Shown here piece after piece: positions 21,883 through 34,070 of a stretch of DNA of 64,000 nt. A program made the translations under genes and the position numbers. Source of the DNA: Cladocopium goreaui (Eukaryota; Sar; Dinophyceae; Suessiales; Symbiodiniaceae); NCBI GenBank assembly GCA_947184155.2, contig CAMXCT020006758.1, positions 235,001 to 299,000 of the forward strand, in the 5' to 3' direction. Under the pieces are notes generated by a model. It saw only the letters and a list, made by a program, of their open reading frames with translations. It ran no database searches and was not told the origin of the DNA. Numbering within the stretch: position 1 is the first letter of the stretch; each line of letters begins with the position of its first letter.

Positions 21883-24800
21883 TTCCGCTCGTTAACATTG
21901 TCTTGGTTTTCACTATATTTTTGAAGCATTTTTAGTTATAACATGTTCCTAGGTTTTCACTGTATTTTTCTAACATGCTACATGCCTCCTAGCATGTTCA
22001 CGCGTGTCCTCCATGTTGTACTGTTTTCTACATCGTTTCCTCTAGTTGTTACAAGCATTTCCTAGCTTGTACACCGCTTTCCTAATATTGTCACAACTTT
22101 TCTTCCAGTTTCCACTGCTTTTTCTACCGTTTCCTGTGGTTACTTTCTTCTCTTTTGTAGATTTTCACTGTGTTTTGTCCAGCTTTTTTTATTACATGCT
22201 TCCTACCATTTTCACCGCTTTCCTCTATGGTTTTTTGTACCATTTCCTCTCGTTTCCTGCATTTCATGCATTTTCAATATATTTTTCCAAGAGTTTTACC
22301 CGTCTCCTTCAGTTTCCGATCGTTTTTGCACCATTTCCTCTGGTTGTTATCGCATTTTCCTGCACTTTCACTGTATTTTCCCAGCATGTTTACTGCATCG
22401 TCATAGTTTGTTCCTAGCAGTCGCTCCGGTTTCCTCCATGTTCCAACAGATTTTAAACCCTTTATTCTGGTTGTTATCACATTTTCCTGCCAGGTTGTTA
22501 TCACATTTTCCTTCACTGTATCTTTCCAGCATTTTCCAGTGGATTTTGCACGATTTCCTCTGATTGTTATCATGTTTTCCTGCAGTTTCTATATCATCTA
22601 TATCCTCTTCGTGGGTTTTCAGTCTATTCATGCATTTTAATCTATTTTTCCAAGATTTTTACCCGTCTCCTTTTTGCACCATTTCCTCTGGTTTGCTGCA
22701 TTTTCAATGTATTTTTCCAAGAGTTTTACCCGTCCCCTTCATTTTCCGATCGGTTGTTATCGCATTTTCCTGCACTTTCACTGTCTTTTTCCAGCATGCT
22801 TACTGCATCGTCATGGTTTGCGCCTAGCATTCGCTCCGGTTTCCTCCATGTTCCAAGGGATTTTCCATGGTTTGTTCCTAGCATTCGCTCCGTTTTCGTT
22901 CGTTTTCCAGGGGATTTTGTACGATTTCCTCTGATCGTTATCATGTTTTCCTGCAGTTTCATTGTATTTTCCAATACATCCTCATGGCCTCTCCGGCCAC
23001 CAAAAAGGCGGACCTAGGGGGAATCGATACCCCACCGTCAGCAAATTACCTAGTGATACATAATCCAGCAAAATGCTCAACACAGGGGCACGGCGAGATT
23101 TCGTTCCCTTTCGGCAACCACCCCCCACACCCTCTATTCTCACTTCGTTCGCAAACAGCAACTAGCCAGCTAGCTGGCTTTCGTAATTTTTTAAAGCATT
23201 TTTAGTTATAACATTTTCCTAGGTTTTCACTGTATTTTTCTAACATGTTACATGCCTCCTAGCATGTTCACGCGTGTCCTCCATGTTGTACTGTTTTCTA
23301 CATCGTTTCCTCTAGTTGTTACAAGCATTTCCTAGCTTGTACACCGTTTTCCTAATATTGTCACAACTTTTCTTCCAGTTTCCACTGTTTTTTCTACCGT
23401 TTCCTGTGGTTACTTTCTTCTCTTTTGTAGGTTTTCACTGTGTTTTGTCCAGCTTTTTTTATTACATGCTTCCTACCATTTTCACCGCTTTCCTCTATGG
23501 TTTTTTGTACCATTTCCTCTCGTTTCCTGTATTTCATGCATTTTCAATATATTTTTCCAAGAGTTTTACCCGTCTCCTTCAGTTTCCGATCGTTTTTGCA
23601 TCATTTCCTCTGGTTGTTTTCGCATTTTCCTGCATTTTCACTGTATTTTTCCAGCATGTTTACTGCATCGTCGTTTGTTCCTAGCAGTCGCTCCGGTTTC
23701 CTCCATGTTCCAACAGATTTTGCACCCTTTATTCTGGTTGTTATCACATTTTCCTGCCAGGTTGTTATCACATTTTCCTTCACTGTATCTTTCCAGCATT
23801 TTCCAGTGGATTTTGCACGATTTCCTCTGATTGTTATCATGTTTTCCTGCAGTTTCTATATCCTCTTCGTGGGTGTTCAATCTATTCATGCAATTTTAAT
23901 CTATTTTTCCAAGATTTTTACCCGTCTCCTTTTTGCACCATTTCCTCTGGTTTGCTGCATTTTCAATGTATTTTTCCAAGAGTTTTACCCATCTCCTTCA
24001 TTTTCCGCTCGTTTTTGCACCATTTCCTCTCGTTGTTATCGCATTTTCCTGCACTTTCACTGTCTTTTTCCAACATGTTTACTGCATCGTCATAGTTTGT
24101 TCCTAGCAGTCACTCCGGTTTCCTCCATGCTCCAACAGATTTTGCATGGTTTGTTTCTAGCATTTTCCTCTGATCGTTATCATGCTTTCCTCAAGTTTCA
24201 TTGTATTTTCCAATACATCCTCTTCGTGGGGTTTGAATATGTTTTATCCATTTGATCTATCAGTTCTTTCACACCTTGGAAAGACGTCCCACCAATCAAA
24301 CGGAGGTACAGTCATCCGATCTGCTGCTCTCCAACACATCTCTTACTTTCATTCGGTACCATGATCACTCCCCCTCTAGCTTTTAACGTTCTCCACTTGC
24401 ACTCGTCGCAATACATTTTCCTAGCGTTCTCAACACTTCTGCCACTACTTTCGAAACCCGGGGGGGGGAAGCAGGTCTGTAAATTGCTATATTTTTGTCC
24501 ACCAATTTCCAACACTTTTCCTCTTTTTTAACGTCGTTTTCGCAGAAAATCCTGCGCGCCACTGGTCTTTCCATCGTTTCCGCTCGTTAACATTGTCTTG
24601 GTTTTCACTATATTTTTTAAAGCATTTTTAGATGTAACATTTTCCTTGGTTTTCACTGTATTTTTCTAACATGTTACATGCCTCCTAGCATGTTCACGCG
24701 TGTCCTCCATGTTGTACTGTTTTCTACATCGTTTCCTCTAGTTGTTACAAGCATTTCCTAGCTTGTACACCGTTTTCCTAATATTGTCACAACTTTTCTT

Positions 24801-25495
24801 CCAGTTTCCACTGTTTTTTCTACCGTTTCCTGTGGTTACTTTCTTCTCTTTTGTAGGTTTTCACTGTGTTTTGTCCAGCTTTTTTTATTACATGCTTCCT
24901 ACCATTTTCACCGCTTTCCTCTATGGTTTTTTGTACCATTTCCTCTCGTTTCCTGCATTTCATGCATTTTCAATATATTTTTCCAAGAGTTTTACCCGTC
25001 TCCTTCAGTTTCCAATCGTTTTTGCACCATTTCCTCTGGTTGTTATCGCATTTTCCTGCACTTTCACTGTATTTTTCCAGCATGTTTACTGCATCGTCAT
25101 GGTTTGCGCCTAGCATTCGCTCCGGTTTCCTCCATTTTCCAAGGGATTTTCCATGGTTTGTTCCTCGCATTCGCTCCGTTTTCGTCCGTTTTCCAGGGGA
25201 TTTTGTACGATTTCCTCTGATCGTTATCATGTTCTCCTGCAGTTTCATTGTATTTTCCAATACATCCTCATGGTCTTTCCGGCCACCAAAAAGGCGGACC
25301 TAGGGGGAATCGATACCCCACCGTCAGCAAATTGCCTAGTGGTACTTAATCCAGCAAAATGCTCCGTTTTCTGGCGCTCAACACAGGGTCACGGCGAGAT
25401 TTCGTTCCCTTTCGGCAACCACCCCCCCCCACACCCCCTATTCTCACTTCGTTCGCAAACAGCAACTAGCCAGCTAGCTGGCTTTCGTAATATAA
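21883..25495. repeat. three long satellite units, pyrimidine-rich
   Basis: Three copies of a long unit are offset by about 1270 and 1426 bp, as judged from a shared core at 22046, 23316 and 24742. The core is built from degenerate short repeats such as TTTTCCTGCACTTTCACTGT and ATTTCCTCTGGTTGTTATC. Two units end in the same GC-richer block (22980-23190 and 25260-25490) with CCTAGGGGGAATCGATACCC and GCCAGCTAGCTGGC. Open frames of about 120-270 codons on both strands come from stop-poor repeats and are not called as genes. A non-repeated insert with a G8 run lies at about 24255-24570. Confidence 0.85.
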
Positions 25496-26244
25496 CAACA
25501 ACATCAATGGAATATGGCCACATTTGACCCTGGGTGATTCGGGGATGGAGAAGTCGCAGGCTGGTCACTCCCATGACGCAGGTATTGGAGATGGAAGCAG
25601 CCAGAGGCATCGCAGGGAGACTCAGCCGCAGGATGGCGGCAAAGTAGGTCTTCGGATGGCCCAAGACACCTTGACTTAGTGACTCAGTGAGTTGGCATAG
25701 TGAAGGAAGTTGCTTGAGTTACATGCTCCATATCAAATTTGATGTTGCTATATTTGATGTTTGATGATGTTTGTACATGTTTATTGATAATCATGTTTAT
25801 ATCATTTGATACAGTCTGATACCAATTGGCTGACGTTCGAATTCTCCCTACATCTGTAAGAACCCATCCCTAAGCGGCCAGTCATTCCCCAGATTATGCT
25901 TCTATCTTCACCTAAAAATCCAACAGCAAGAACAAAAAGGTTAGTCTCAGCACTAAGGACACCGTTTCATCCCCGCCATTTGCTTCGTTGAATCTCTTCT
26001 AACATCAACTGTCCAAAATTGTCCAAATCCACCCACAACAAAATGACGATGACAAGGCCACCGGTTCCACCCAGTGACGCATGAAAATGAAATCGATGAC
26101 ACCGGTGTGATGAACCCCTGCTGAGACGATGCCAAGCACCGCCACGGAAAGCACCACAGAGTTGCCTGGGAGATCAGGGCCAGGCGAGACAATAGATGAT
26201 AGTACTATAATGTACATATAATGTACTATACAGATGTTTATACA

Positions 26245-26313
26245 GTACTATCAAGTACTATCAAGTACTATCAAGTACTATCAAGTACTATCAAGTACTA
26301 TCAAGTACTATCA
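26245..26313. repeat. 10-bp tandem repeat AGTACTATCA
   Basis: About seven near-perfect copies, each containing the palindrome AGTACT. Confidence 0.9.
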
Positions 26314-26319
26314 TATATA

Positions 26320-29300
26320 TATGTGGAGGGGACCTTTATGTATAGAATGACGGGGTTCTGGATCTCGCTTCTGAGGACCTCAATTACAATTCCATAAGAA
26401 AGGCTAGTCTAAAATCCGATCTCCATATTCATCTCCTTTTCAATGTTTCTATAAATTCATGGCTGCATTTCCTTTGGCTTTCCTTCAAGTTTGCTGTCTT
26501 ATTTATCCTGGCCTTTGTAGATTTCCTTTCCGAAATCTAAATTCCTAATGAAATTGTCTTTTTCCGGTTCCTTCTGAAAGTTGCTTGCAAATATCAATTT
26601 CCTTTTAATTTCCTTTTAAAGCTATTTCAAATGTTCGTTGGAATAATTCTATTTGGACACGGTTCAAAAACGAAAGCGGAATTATAAAGCATAGGGCGGG
26701 CCAAGGCATTTTGTCTCGCATGCAATGTAAAGTGTATGCTTTTCATTGCTTTTCTGCATGTGCCAATGTCTTCCCACCTCTTGGGATTCTCTACGCCTTT
26801 CCTCGCCGCTTCTCCACAGCTTCTTGCCCTCCCCCTCTCCACCTACAAAGGAGAAAGACGAAGAAAGGGGGTGAAGCAGGTGGAAAGTTGTGGGTGGAAG
26901 GGTAGGTGGAAGGGGTGGATATGGTTGGAGAGGTTGGGTGAAGATGATGCTAGGGTGATGCGAGGGTGGAGCGAGGTTGGAGCGATGGTGGAATGAAGGG
27001 TGAGGTGTGGAGAAGGTGATCAAAAATTGATACCAAGTACAAGGATACATCTACTGTATTTATTCACATCCTTTGCGCGATCCACTCCTTGGGATTCTCT
27101 CCTTCCCTTTTCACTTTCCCGCGGCTTTTTCTCTTCTCTCCCCCTCTCCACCCTTCTACATGTCCATCTCCGCTCAATACCCTCATTCCTCTTTCCGAAA
27201 AGAATCTTCGGGGCAGAAAGTGTGGAGAGGAGTGAGCAGGGATGGAAAGCGGAGAGAATTAAATGAAGTTGGGGTGATGGGCGGGGTCACGATGAAGAGT
27301 TGGGCGGTGGGCGTAGCGAAAGGCAGATGGATGGAGAAAAAGAACATGTACATTAGATAGACGCAAGTAATTCATCCTGACTGCTTTCTTATCTAGCCGT
27401 TTCTTTTTTCAAAACTACTTTAAAGTTCAATTGTGATTGCCTTTTCCAGCTCCATCTTATATTGGCTTGCATAGATGAAAAAAATGTATGTCTACTTTCT
27501 TTTTTGGACATACTTTTCAATGTGCCTTGGAACAAATCTCTTAAGACATGATTCAAAAGCAGCAGTGCAAATACAAAGCATAGGGTGGACTAAGGCATTT
27601 TGCCTCTCAGGCAATGTAAAAGTGCATGCTTTTCATTGCTTTTTCTGTGGGGGGAGCGAGGGCGGAGCGGGGGTGGAGTGAAGGGTGGAGTGAAGGGTGG
27701 AGTGAAGGGTGGAGAAGGTCGCCAAAAATTGATACAAACGATGCATATTTATTTCGTTTTTTGCTTGATCCACTGCTTGTGCTTTTTCCCTTGCCTTTTC
27801 ACTTCTCCGCAAACTTTTTCTCTTCCATCCCCCTCTCCACCCTTCTACATGTCCATCTCTGCCTCCACTCAACACCTTCATTCCTGTTCTGAAGATAAGG
27901 TGCTAGGGGACAAAGGGGTGAAGAGGAGTGAGCATGCATGGAAAGCGGAGAGGGTTAAATGAAATTGAGGTGATGGGCAGGGTCGCGATGAAGGGTTGGG
28001 CGGTGGGGTGTGGTGAAAGGCAAATGGGTGGAGAGAAACAAAATACAACACATACATGAACAATTCATCCGGACTGCTCTTTTATCTATTTAGCAATTTC
28101 TTTCAAAACCTATTTGAATTTCAGTTGAAATTGTCTTGTCCAGCTCCATGTTCAATTTGCTGTCAAAGAACAGAACAAAATTGTCTTCTAGTTTCTCTTT
28201 AAATTTTCAATTTTCGTTGGAATAATTCTCTTTAGACATGATCCAAAATTGGCGGCCACATTTTGAAAGGCAGAGGGTGGGGCCATGGTTTTTGCGCAGG
28301 TAATGTAATGTGGCAAAGAACTGCGCAGGCGATGTTACATGGCAAAGAACCTCATTTGGGTTTTTTCTATACAATCCAATTATAATGATTTTGGTGCTGG
28401 TTTCTTGTTGGGCTTACCACATTAAAGTGTGTGCTTTTCATTGCTTTTCTTTATGTGCCAATGCTTGTCTCATTGATACCTGTCCACTTGTGCTTTTCCT
28501 CTCTTTATCTGCGCTTTGCCTCGCCGCTTTTCCACAGCTTCTTGCCTTCCCCCCTCTCCACCTACAAAGAAGAAAGAAGCTGAAAATGAGGTGAAAAGGC
28601 CTAAACATGGGTAGGTGGTAAAGTGTGAATGGAAAGGGGGCGGATTGCGAGTGCAGGGGTTAGGAGATTGGTAGGAAGCGTGATGCCATGGTCCGGCCAG
28701 GATGGAGTGAGGGTGGAGCGAGGGTGAAGCAAAGATCGAGCAAGGGCAGCAAGGGCTCAATGAAGGGTGGAGAAGGTTGCACAAACTTGAAAACGATGCA
28801 TATTTATTTACATTGCTTGCGTTCTTCACCGTTTTTTTGAATTCGCTACTCCTTGCCTTTTTCACTTCTCCACGGCTGCTTCTCTTCTCTCCTTCCGTTC
28901 CTGTTCAAGGAGAATGTTAGGGGCTGAAAGGATGGAGGAGTGAAAAGAGATGTAAAAACGGCGAGGGTTAAGTGAAGTTGGGGTGATGGACAGGGTTATA
29001 ATGAAGGGTCGAGCAGAGAGATGAGGCGAAAGGAGAGGAAAATCTTCTTGCAAGTGCCAGTCAAACTTTTATCATTGTTCTGAGTTTCTATTTACCTTTG
29101 GAATATCTAGCCTAAAGATCCGATATCCTCATTCATAGCTTTCCTTCAAGTGTACTGTCATATCTTCATTCTGGCTGTGCCCTTATCTAGCCTTTGTACA
29201 TGTCCTTTTCAAAAGTAGCTTAAATTTCAATTGAAATGATCTTTTCCGGTTCCTTCTGAAATTTGCTTGCACAGATCAATTTCCCTTTAAATTTCTCTTT

Positions 29301-30137
29301 GAAGCTATTTCCAACTTTCGTTGGAATATTTCTCTTTGGACACGATCCAAAAACAGCGGCGCCATTACAAAGCACAGGGCGGGCTAAGGCATGTTTGTCT
29401 CGCATGCAATGTAAAGTGTATGCCTGCTTTTCATTGCTTTCTGCATGTGCCAATGTTTTCCCACCTGTTGGGATTCTCTACGCCTTGCCTCGCCGCTTCT
29501 CCACAGCTTCTTGCCCTCCCCGAAAGACACAGAAAGGGGGTGAAGTAGGTGGAAAGTTGTGGGTGGAAGGGTAGGTGGAAGGGGTGGATATGGTTGGGAA
29601 GGTTGGGTGAAGGTGATGCTAGGGTGATGCGAGGGTGGAGCGAGGCTGGAGCGAGGGTGGAGCGATGGTGGAATGAAGGGTGGGGTGTGGAGAAGGTGAT
29701 CAAAAATTGCTACCAAATATAAGGATACACCTACAGTACTGTATTTATTCACATCCTTCGCGTTATGTACTGCTTGGGATTCTCTCCTTCCCTTTTCACT
29801 TTGCCGCAATTTTTTCTCTTCTCTCCCCCTCTCCACCCTTCTACATGTCCATCTCCGCTCAATACCTTCATTCCTCTGTCCGAAAAGAATTTTAGGGGCA
29901 GAAAGTGTGGAGAGGAGTGAGCAGGGATGGAGGGGAGAGAGTTAAATGAAGTTGGGGTGATGGACGGGGTCACGATGAAGAGTTGGGCGGTCGGGCGTAA
30001 CGAAAGGCAGATGGATGGAGAAAAAGAACATGTACATTAAATAGATGCAAGTAATTCATCCTGAATGCTTTCTTATCTATCCGTTTCTTTTTCAAAACTA
30101 CTTTAAAGTTCAGTTGTGATTGCCTTTTCCAGCTCCA
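26320..30137. repeat. diverged long-unit tandem repeat (left part)
   Basis: A block beginning TTCGTTGGAATAATTCTCTT and continuing through the AAAGCATAGGGTGGACTAAGGCATTT type sequence recurs at about 26640, 27520, 28215 and 29318, and again at 34160 beyond the 30144-34093 insertion. Removing that insertion restores a spacing of about 886 bp, equal to the 26640-27520 spacing. The blocks near 26600-27480 and 29225-30137 are the most alike, suggesting a higher-order duplication of about 2.68 kb. GGTGGAGCGAGG minisatellite patches lie within units. No real gene was recognised. Confidence 0.8.
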
Positions 30138-30143
30138 TCTTAT
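30138..30143. repeat. 6-bp target site duplication TCTTAT (left)
   Basis: TCTTAT is repeated at 34094-34099. The paralogous unoccupied site at 27455-27460 has a single TCTTAT followed by ATTGGCTTGC, matching ATTTGCTTGC after the right copy. Confidence 0.85.
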
Positions 30144-30177
30144 CAGATTGAACGCGCAATGGCGGAAATTTTCACCC

Positions 30178-30442
30178 CAGCCACTCAGCCACTCTGAGTG
30201 GCTGAGTGGCTGCTCCAGCCACTCTGGCAGAGTGGCTGAGTGGCTGCTCCAGCCACTCTGGCTGAGTGGCTGAGTGGCTGCTCCAGCCACTGCGTGGCTG
30301 ATGGGCTGAGTGGCTGGGGGCTGGCTGCTCCAGCCACTCTGGCAGAGTGGCTGCTCCAGCTACTCTGGCAGAGTGGCTGAGTGGCTGAGTGGCTGCTCCA
30401 GCCACTCTGGCAGAGCGGCTGAGTGGCTGAGTGGCTGCGGCA
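30178..30442. repeat. left subterminal repeats of the DNA element
   Basis: Tandem units of the form GTGGCTGAGTGGCTGCTCCA followed by GCCACTCTGGCAGAGTGGCT. Each unit contains its own inverted repeat (AGCCACTCTG / CAGAGTGGCT) and so can fold into hairpins. They match the right-end repeats in inverted orientation. Confidence 0.85.
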
Positions 30443-30449
30443 GAGTCAT

Positions 30450-32219
30450 CAGCCAATGAATTTGATAAAGTTTTTAAACATTTCAATGTCCAAGCAAGGT
30501 TATATGATAGTGACAGCAACTTGATTTACAAACATAACCCTGTAAACTTTAACTGCCATAGCTACATAACTTTCAACGTATTGATTAAGAACAGCCACAT
30601 ATACACTTTGAACTATAACCTGAAATTACTTAAAAGGAAAGATCGTGTTGATGAACTCTACAAGTTCAGGATTGGAAACAACTATTACATCAACCACAGA
30701 GAAGAACCTCTTAAATACAAAATGATTGATGGTATCGATGGTGTGATGAGTTTAAAGGATGAAGAGGAATACAAATTAGTTTTAAAAAGGCAATGATTTG
30801 AACAAAGCAATGTATGACATGAAAAGAGCAGGATATGAACCACAGGTTAGGCACACAGCAGGTAGGGCAGTAGAAATCAAGTCTGATTTAACACACAAGA
30901 TAGGCAAGAAACAGAAAACGGTAACCTACAGCATTGTAACACAGCACCGTGACCATGATAGAATCAATGATGATATCTTGGTGGAAACAGAGGAATAATA
31001 CAACAAAGTCAGCGCGACAATGTTCAAGTTTCATGAGTCAATTTTCAGTGAAAATCATAAGTCATACTATAACGAAACTGACCTTAAAGCATTGGATGAA
31101 TGCAGAACCATTGTTCCTAATGGAAGGTTGTTAAAGGCAAAAGACTATGATAGCAAGGGCTATGAACCTGTCCTTGCCCCTGAAGATATGTGTAGCATCG
31201 ACACACGGAAAGTTTACTCATACCAAGCAACAACGATTACACACATTCCAGTGTTCAACGATTTTGATGTATGGAAGCCATACTCCAAAAAAAAATGACT
31301 TTAACAAATTCAAAAACTACACCTTGTTCATAGTGAGGGCATGTCAGGGCAACATTTGTTTTTTTAACAAAAATAACAATCTGGTGTATGGGAAGCACCT
31401 GAAGGAATTGATTAAGAGAGGGATGGCAATGAAGATACTATTTTACAAAGTACCTTCATACATTCACAGAGTGAAGTATAAGAAAGCGGTTGAAGATTTA
31501 TATAAAACAGTGATTAGTGATGACAAGTTTGAGAATCAAACGTCTTGAAAACTCTTGCTAATGTAGCCTTTGGTTTGCTTGAGAAGTCTTACAATAGAAA
31601 AACGGTCAGTAGGATTTTTGATTAAGGAGGCATTACAGCAGCAGAAAAAATATGATGGGAGGATTTACGCAATGAACGAAGAAAAGTATGAGGAATATTT
31701 TAGATGGAGAGAATTAGAAGAAGATTGGACTATCGAAGTTGATGAGAACAACAACCCTTTTTTTGGACATGTGAATGGCGGTGCGTGTTTTACAGATTTT
31801 GAGTATAACGTCGAGGATGGCAAAACCTACTACTGTGAAAATGATTCATTCAACCAAAAGATAGAGAAGAAAAGCGAGACCGCCAAATATCATATAGTCA
31901 GTGTCAGTGACCAAAGGCAGTTGATGAACGGATTTAGGTATATCAAAGAACTACTGTTACAAAATCATAACTTTCATATGTATGATGCGTATGAAAAATT
32001 GAAGGAGGCAAACATCAATGTTTACGCTGTAAAGACTGATGCCTTTCACATAGCAAAGAGGGACTTAAAGAAAGCTAAAAAGATATTGAATTTTCATAAT
32101 GACATAGGAGGCTGAAGAGTGGAAGATAAGAAAGTCGTTCCTGTTCCCGAAGTCTATGGATGGAAAAACAATGAGATTCCAAAAATACCGATTTACAAAA
32201 GCGAAAGGATTGGTTCAAG
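30450..32219 (+). pseudogene. divergent family B-like DNA polymerase, broken
   Basis: A plus-strand protein-like reading persists for about 1.77 kb but changes frame near 30785, 31290 (A9 run), 31540 and 31613 (T5 run). It has in-frame stops at 30996-30998 and 32113-32115 and ends at a stop at 32219-32221. Recognisable pieces: an N-terminal segment with HSYITFNVLIKNSHIYTLN; KTLANVAFGLLEKSYN near 31548, laid out like polymerase B motif B (K...N..xG); and, near 32032, NVYAVKTDAFHI, laid out like motif C with a TD core, preceded by a GFRYIKELLLQNHNFHMYDA helix. I see no DxxSLYP motif A, so the assignment depends on spacing and local patterns and is moderate. The 5' end runs straight into the subterminal repeats, suggesting truncation. 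No repaired protein is given. Confidence 0.55.
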
Positions 32220-32811
32220 ATGAATGGGACACAGAAGCAATTTAGAAAAACAGCAATAAGGAAGAAAAGAGTCATGATTAGGGCAAAATTTGCAGGAAGT
32301 GGTAAGAGTTTCTTTGGAAAACATTTCAACGACCTAACTTATAATACACTTTTTGTTGTTCCTCACAATGTGCAAAAGCAAGATGTTCCATGCGATGCAG
32401 TCACCCGAAATACATTCTTCAGTGTTCCTGTGTGTAAGGGGGAAAGCAGGCTACCAAAGTATGATTAGAACGGTTATGATGTATTTTTTTTGATGAAATC
32501 TATATGTCAAGTCCTTATATCTTGAATAAGATAAGAGTCTTCTGCAATGAAAACCCTCATTTGATTGTAATGGGTGCAGGTGATGTCAAACAACTTCCAA
32601 GCATAGAGGCATAGAGCCCTGCACCAACAACCAAAATGGAGAGGAGTATGTTGACAATTGCATTGACATAATTTTCAAATACAATATCTTTTTGCAGATA
32701 CGCAAAAGAGTATGAGGTAAAGATACAGAAGAGGGAAAGGAATAGAACAAAAATAAATGAAATCTATGATGATTTTTGGCAAAAAGATTTGGATGATTTT
32801 TTATGATATAA
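32220..32811 (+). pseudogene. superfamily 1 helicase relic
   Basis: Directly after the polymerase-like segment the reading continues in another frame. It has a Walker A loop AKFAGSGKSFF (32283-32313), then, after a stop at 32466-32468 and a slip in a T8 run near 32485, a Walker B DEIYM (32492-32506) and the motif III signature GDVKQLPS (32579-32602) that marks superfamily 1 helicases. A final segment, IIFKYNIFLQIRKRV, lies near 32665-32713. Motifs V and VI are not seen. A polymerase next to a helicase on one strand suggests one replication polyprotein or two adjacent replication genes. It is broken by stops and frameshifts. Confidence 0.65.
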
Positions 32812-33222
32812 GGAAATACACTTAAAAGGATAATACCTTATAATAGTATGGAGAGTAGAAAGTGCACAAAGTGTAAGAAAAATAAAAATGGTGACGAGTT
32901 CAATGGAATGTATAGAATGTGTATTGAATGCTTGGACAAACAAAAGGATAGTAACACTGTATATTATAATCAAAAGGAAGTATTTTGAGACATTTGCCAG
33001 CAGAATGTGAAACAATGCAGGTTGTCCAAACATCTTAAACTCGACAGGGATATCAACAAGGAAAAACTCAAAAAGGAAGAAGAGAAAAAACAAAAAGAGA
33101 TGGAGGAATACTTAAAAGATGATGAAGCCAGAATTGCGAAATTGAAACAAATCTGGAAAACCAATACACCAAAGAACTTTAAAAGACTTAAACCCCATAA
33201 TTTTTCATATCAAAATATATGA
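32812..33222 (+). pseudogene. zinc-ribbon plus coiled-coil segment, one in-frame stop
   Basis: One frame runs from after a TAA (32809-32811) to the stop at 33222, broken only by a TGA at 32986-32988. From ATG 32848 it has CTKCKKNKNGDEF and RMCIECLDKQ, a four-cysteine (CxxC...CxxC) ribbon. After the stop come ICQQNVKQCRLSKHL, with further Cys/His, and a strongly charged segment KEEEKKQKEMEEYLKDDEAR predicted to be coiled coil. The frame upstream of the ATG (GNTLKRIIPYNS) is also protein-like, so this may be the C-terminal part of the helicase polypeptide rather than its own gene. A DNA-binding role is inferred. Confidence 0.5.
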
Positions 33223-33905
33223 CAAATATGATACGAACATAGGCATGTTAGAGATGGATGATTTAGATTTATGATATTTTTTATGGCATTGTATTATGAT
33301 AACATATTATGATGAAATTTATGATGACATATTATGATGAAATATTATGAAATTTTATGATTTGAATTTATGTGATGATGGATGATGATGAAATGATGTG
33401 GGATGATGATGTATGAAATGATGTGGTTTTATTTTGTGTTGATACTGTGATGAAATGATATGAAATGTTGTGAAAATGAAATGTGGTAAATGATGACATG
33501 ATGGAGGTGGATGGTATGAACTTAGGTGTGTTTGTGTCTAGCTATATGTATAATATAATATAATATAATATATATATATAATCTCTTTAATAGCATACAT
33601 ATATGAAAACATTGGGACTATAACCAAATGTCCCATTCCTTTCACCATGATGATCCGCAGAGACCCACAGAGCGAACCCCTTTAACACAAATAGCTAATG
33701 ACTTCTTTCTCACAACCCTTTAACACAGATGTTTGCATAAAATTCCATTCAATCCATAAGAATATATGCCCCGGTGCCTACAAGATAAAGGAAGAAACCC
33801 TAAATTAGCATAAAACCTCACTTGAAAAACTACCCAGACCTAAGGAAAATTAGGTCTGGGTAATACTGCTTACACTCCATTGGCTAAGCTGCACTAGCTA
33901 TTCAC
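33223..33905. other. AT-rich non-coding 3' part of the DNA element
   Basis: GATGATG and ATGAAATG low-complexity sequence (33300-33500) and a TA run (33549-33575), then about 300 bases of unique sequence ending in the hairpin at 33831-33862. No open frame of note. Confidence 0.5.
33831..33862. terminator. perfect 13-bp hairpin downstream of the element's genes
   Basis: TACCCAGACCTAA (33831-33843) and its exact reverse complement (33850-33862) are separated by GGAAAA. It is the strongest stem-loop outside the repeat ends and lies 3' of the coding segments. It could mark a transcript end or processing site, as hairpins do in some large DNA viruses of protists. The function is inferred. Confidence 0.45.
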
Positions 33906-34070
33906 CCACTGAGACATTCTGCCACAGTGGCTTGGTGCAGCCACTCAGCCACTCAGCCACGCAGACGCTCTGGTAAGAGTGGCTGGTCCAGCCGCTCTGC
34001 CAGAGTGGCTGGTCCAGCCGCTCTGCCAGAGTGGCTGAGTGGCTGAGTGGCTGAGTGGCTGCTTCGATTT
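33905..34070. repeat. right subterminal repeats of the DNA element
   Basis: Units such as GTCCAGCCGCTCTGCCAGAG and GTGGCTGAGTGGCTGAGTGG match the left-end repeats in inverted orientation. Read inward from the right end, the order CAGCCACTCAGCCACTC is the same as at the left end. Confidence 0.85.

Noticed and set aside
22046..25303. Hydrophobic Phe-rich frames of 120-270 codons resembling membrane proteins
   Set aside because: They are generated by TTTTCC and TTTCCTC short repeats. The minus strand of the same DNA is equally open.
30172..30519. Minus-strand frame in the left-end repeats (AATQPLSRSARVAG)
   Set aside because: Translation of self-complementary tandem repeats; the right-end repeats give a similar artefact.
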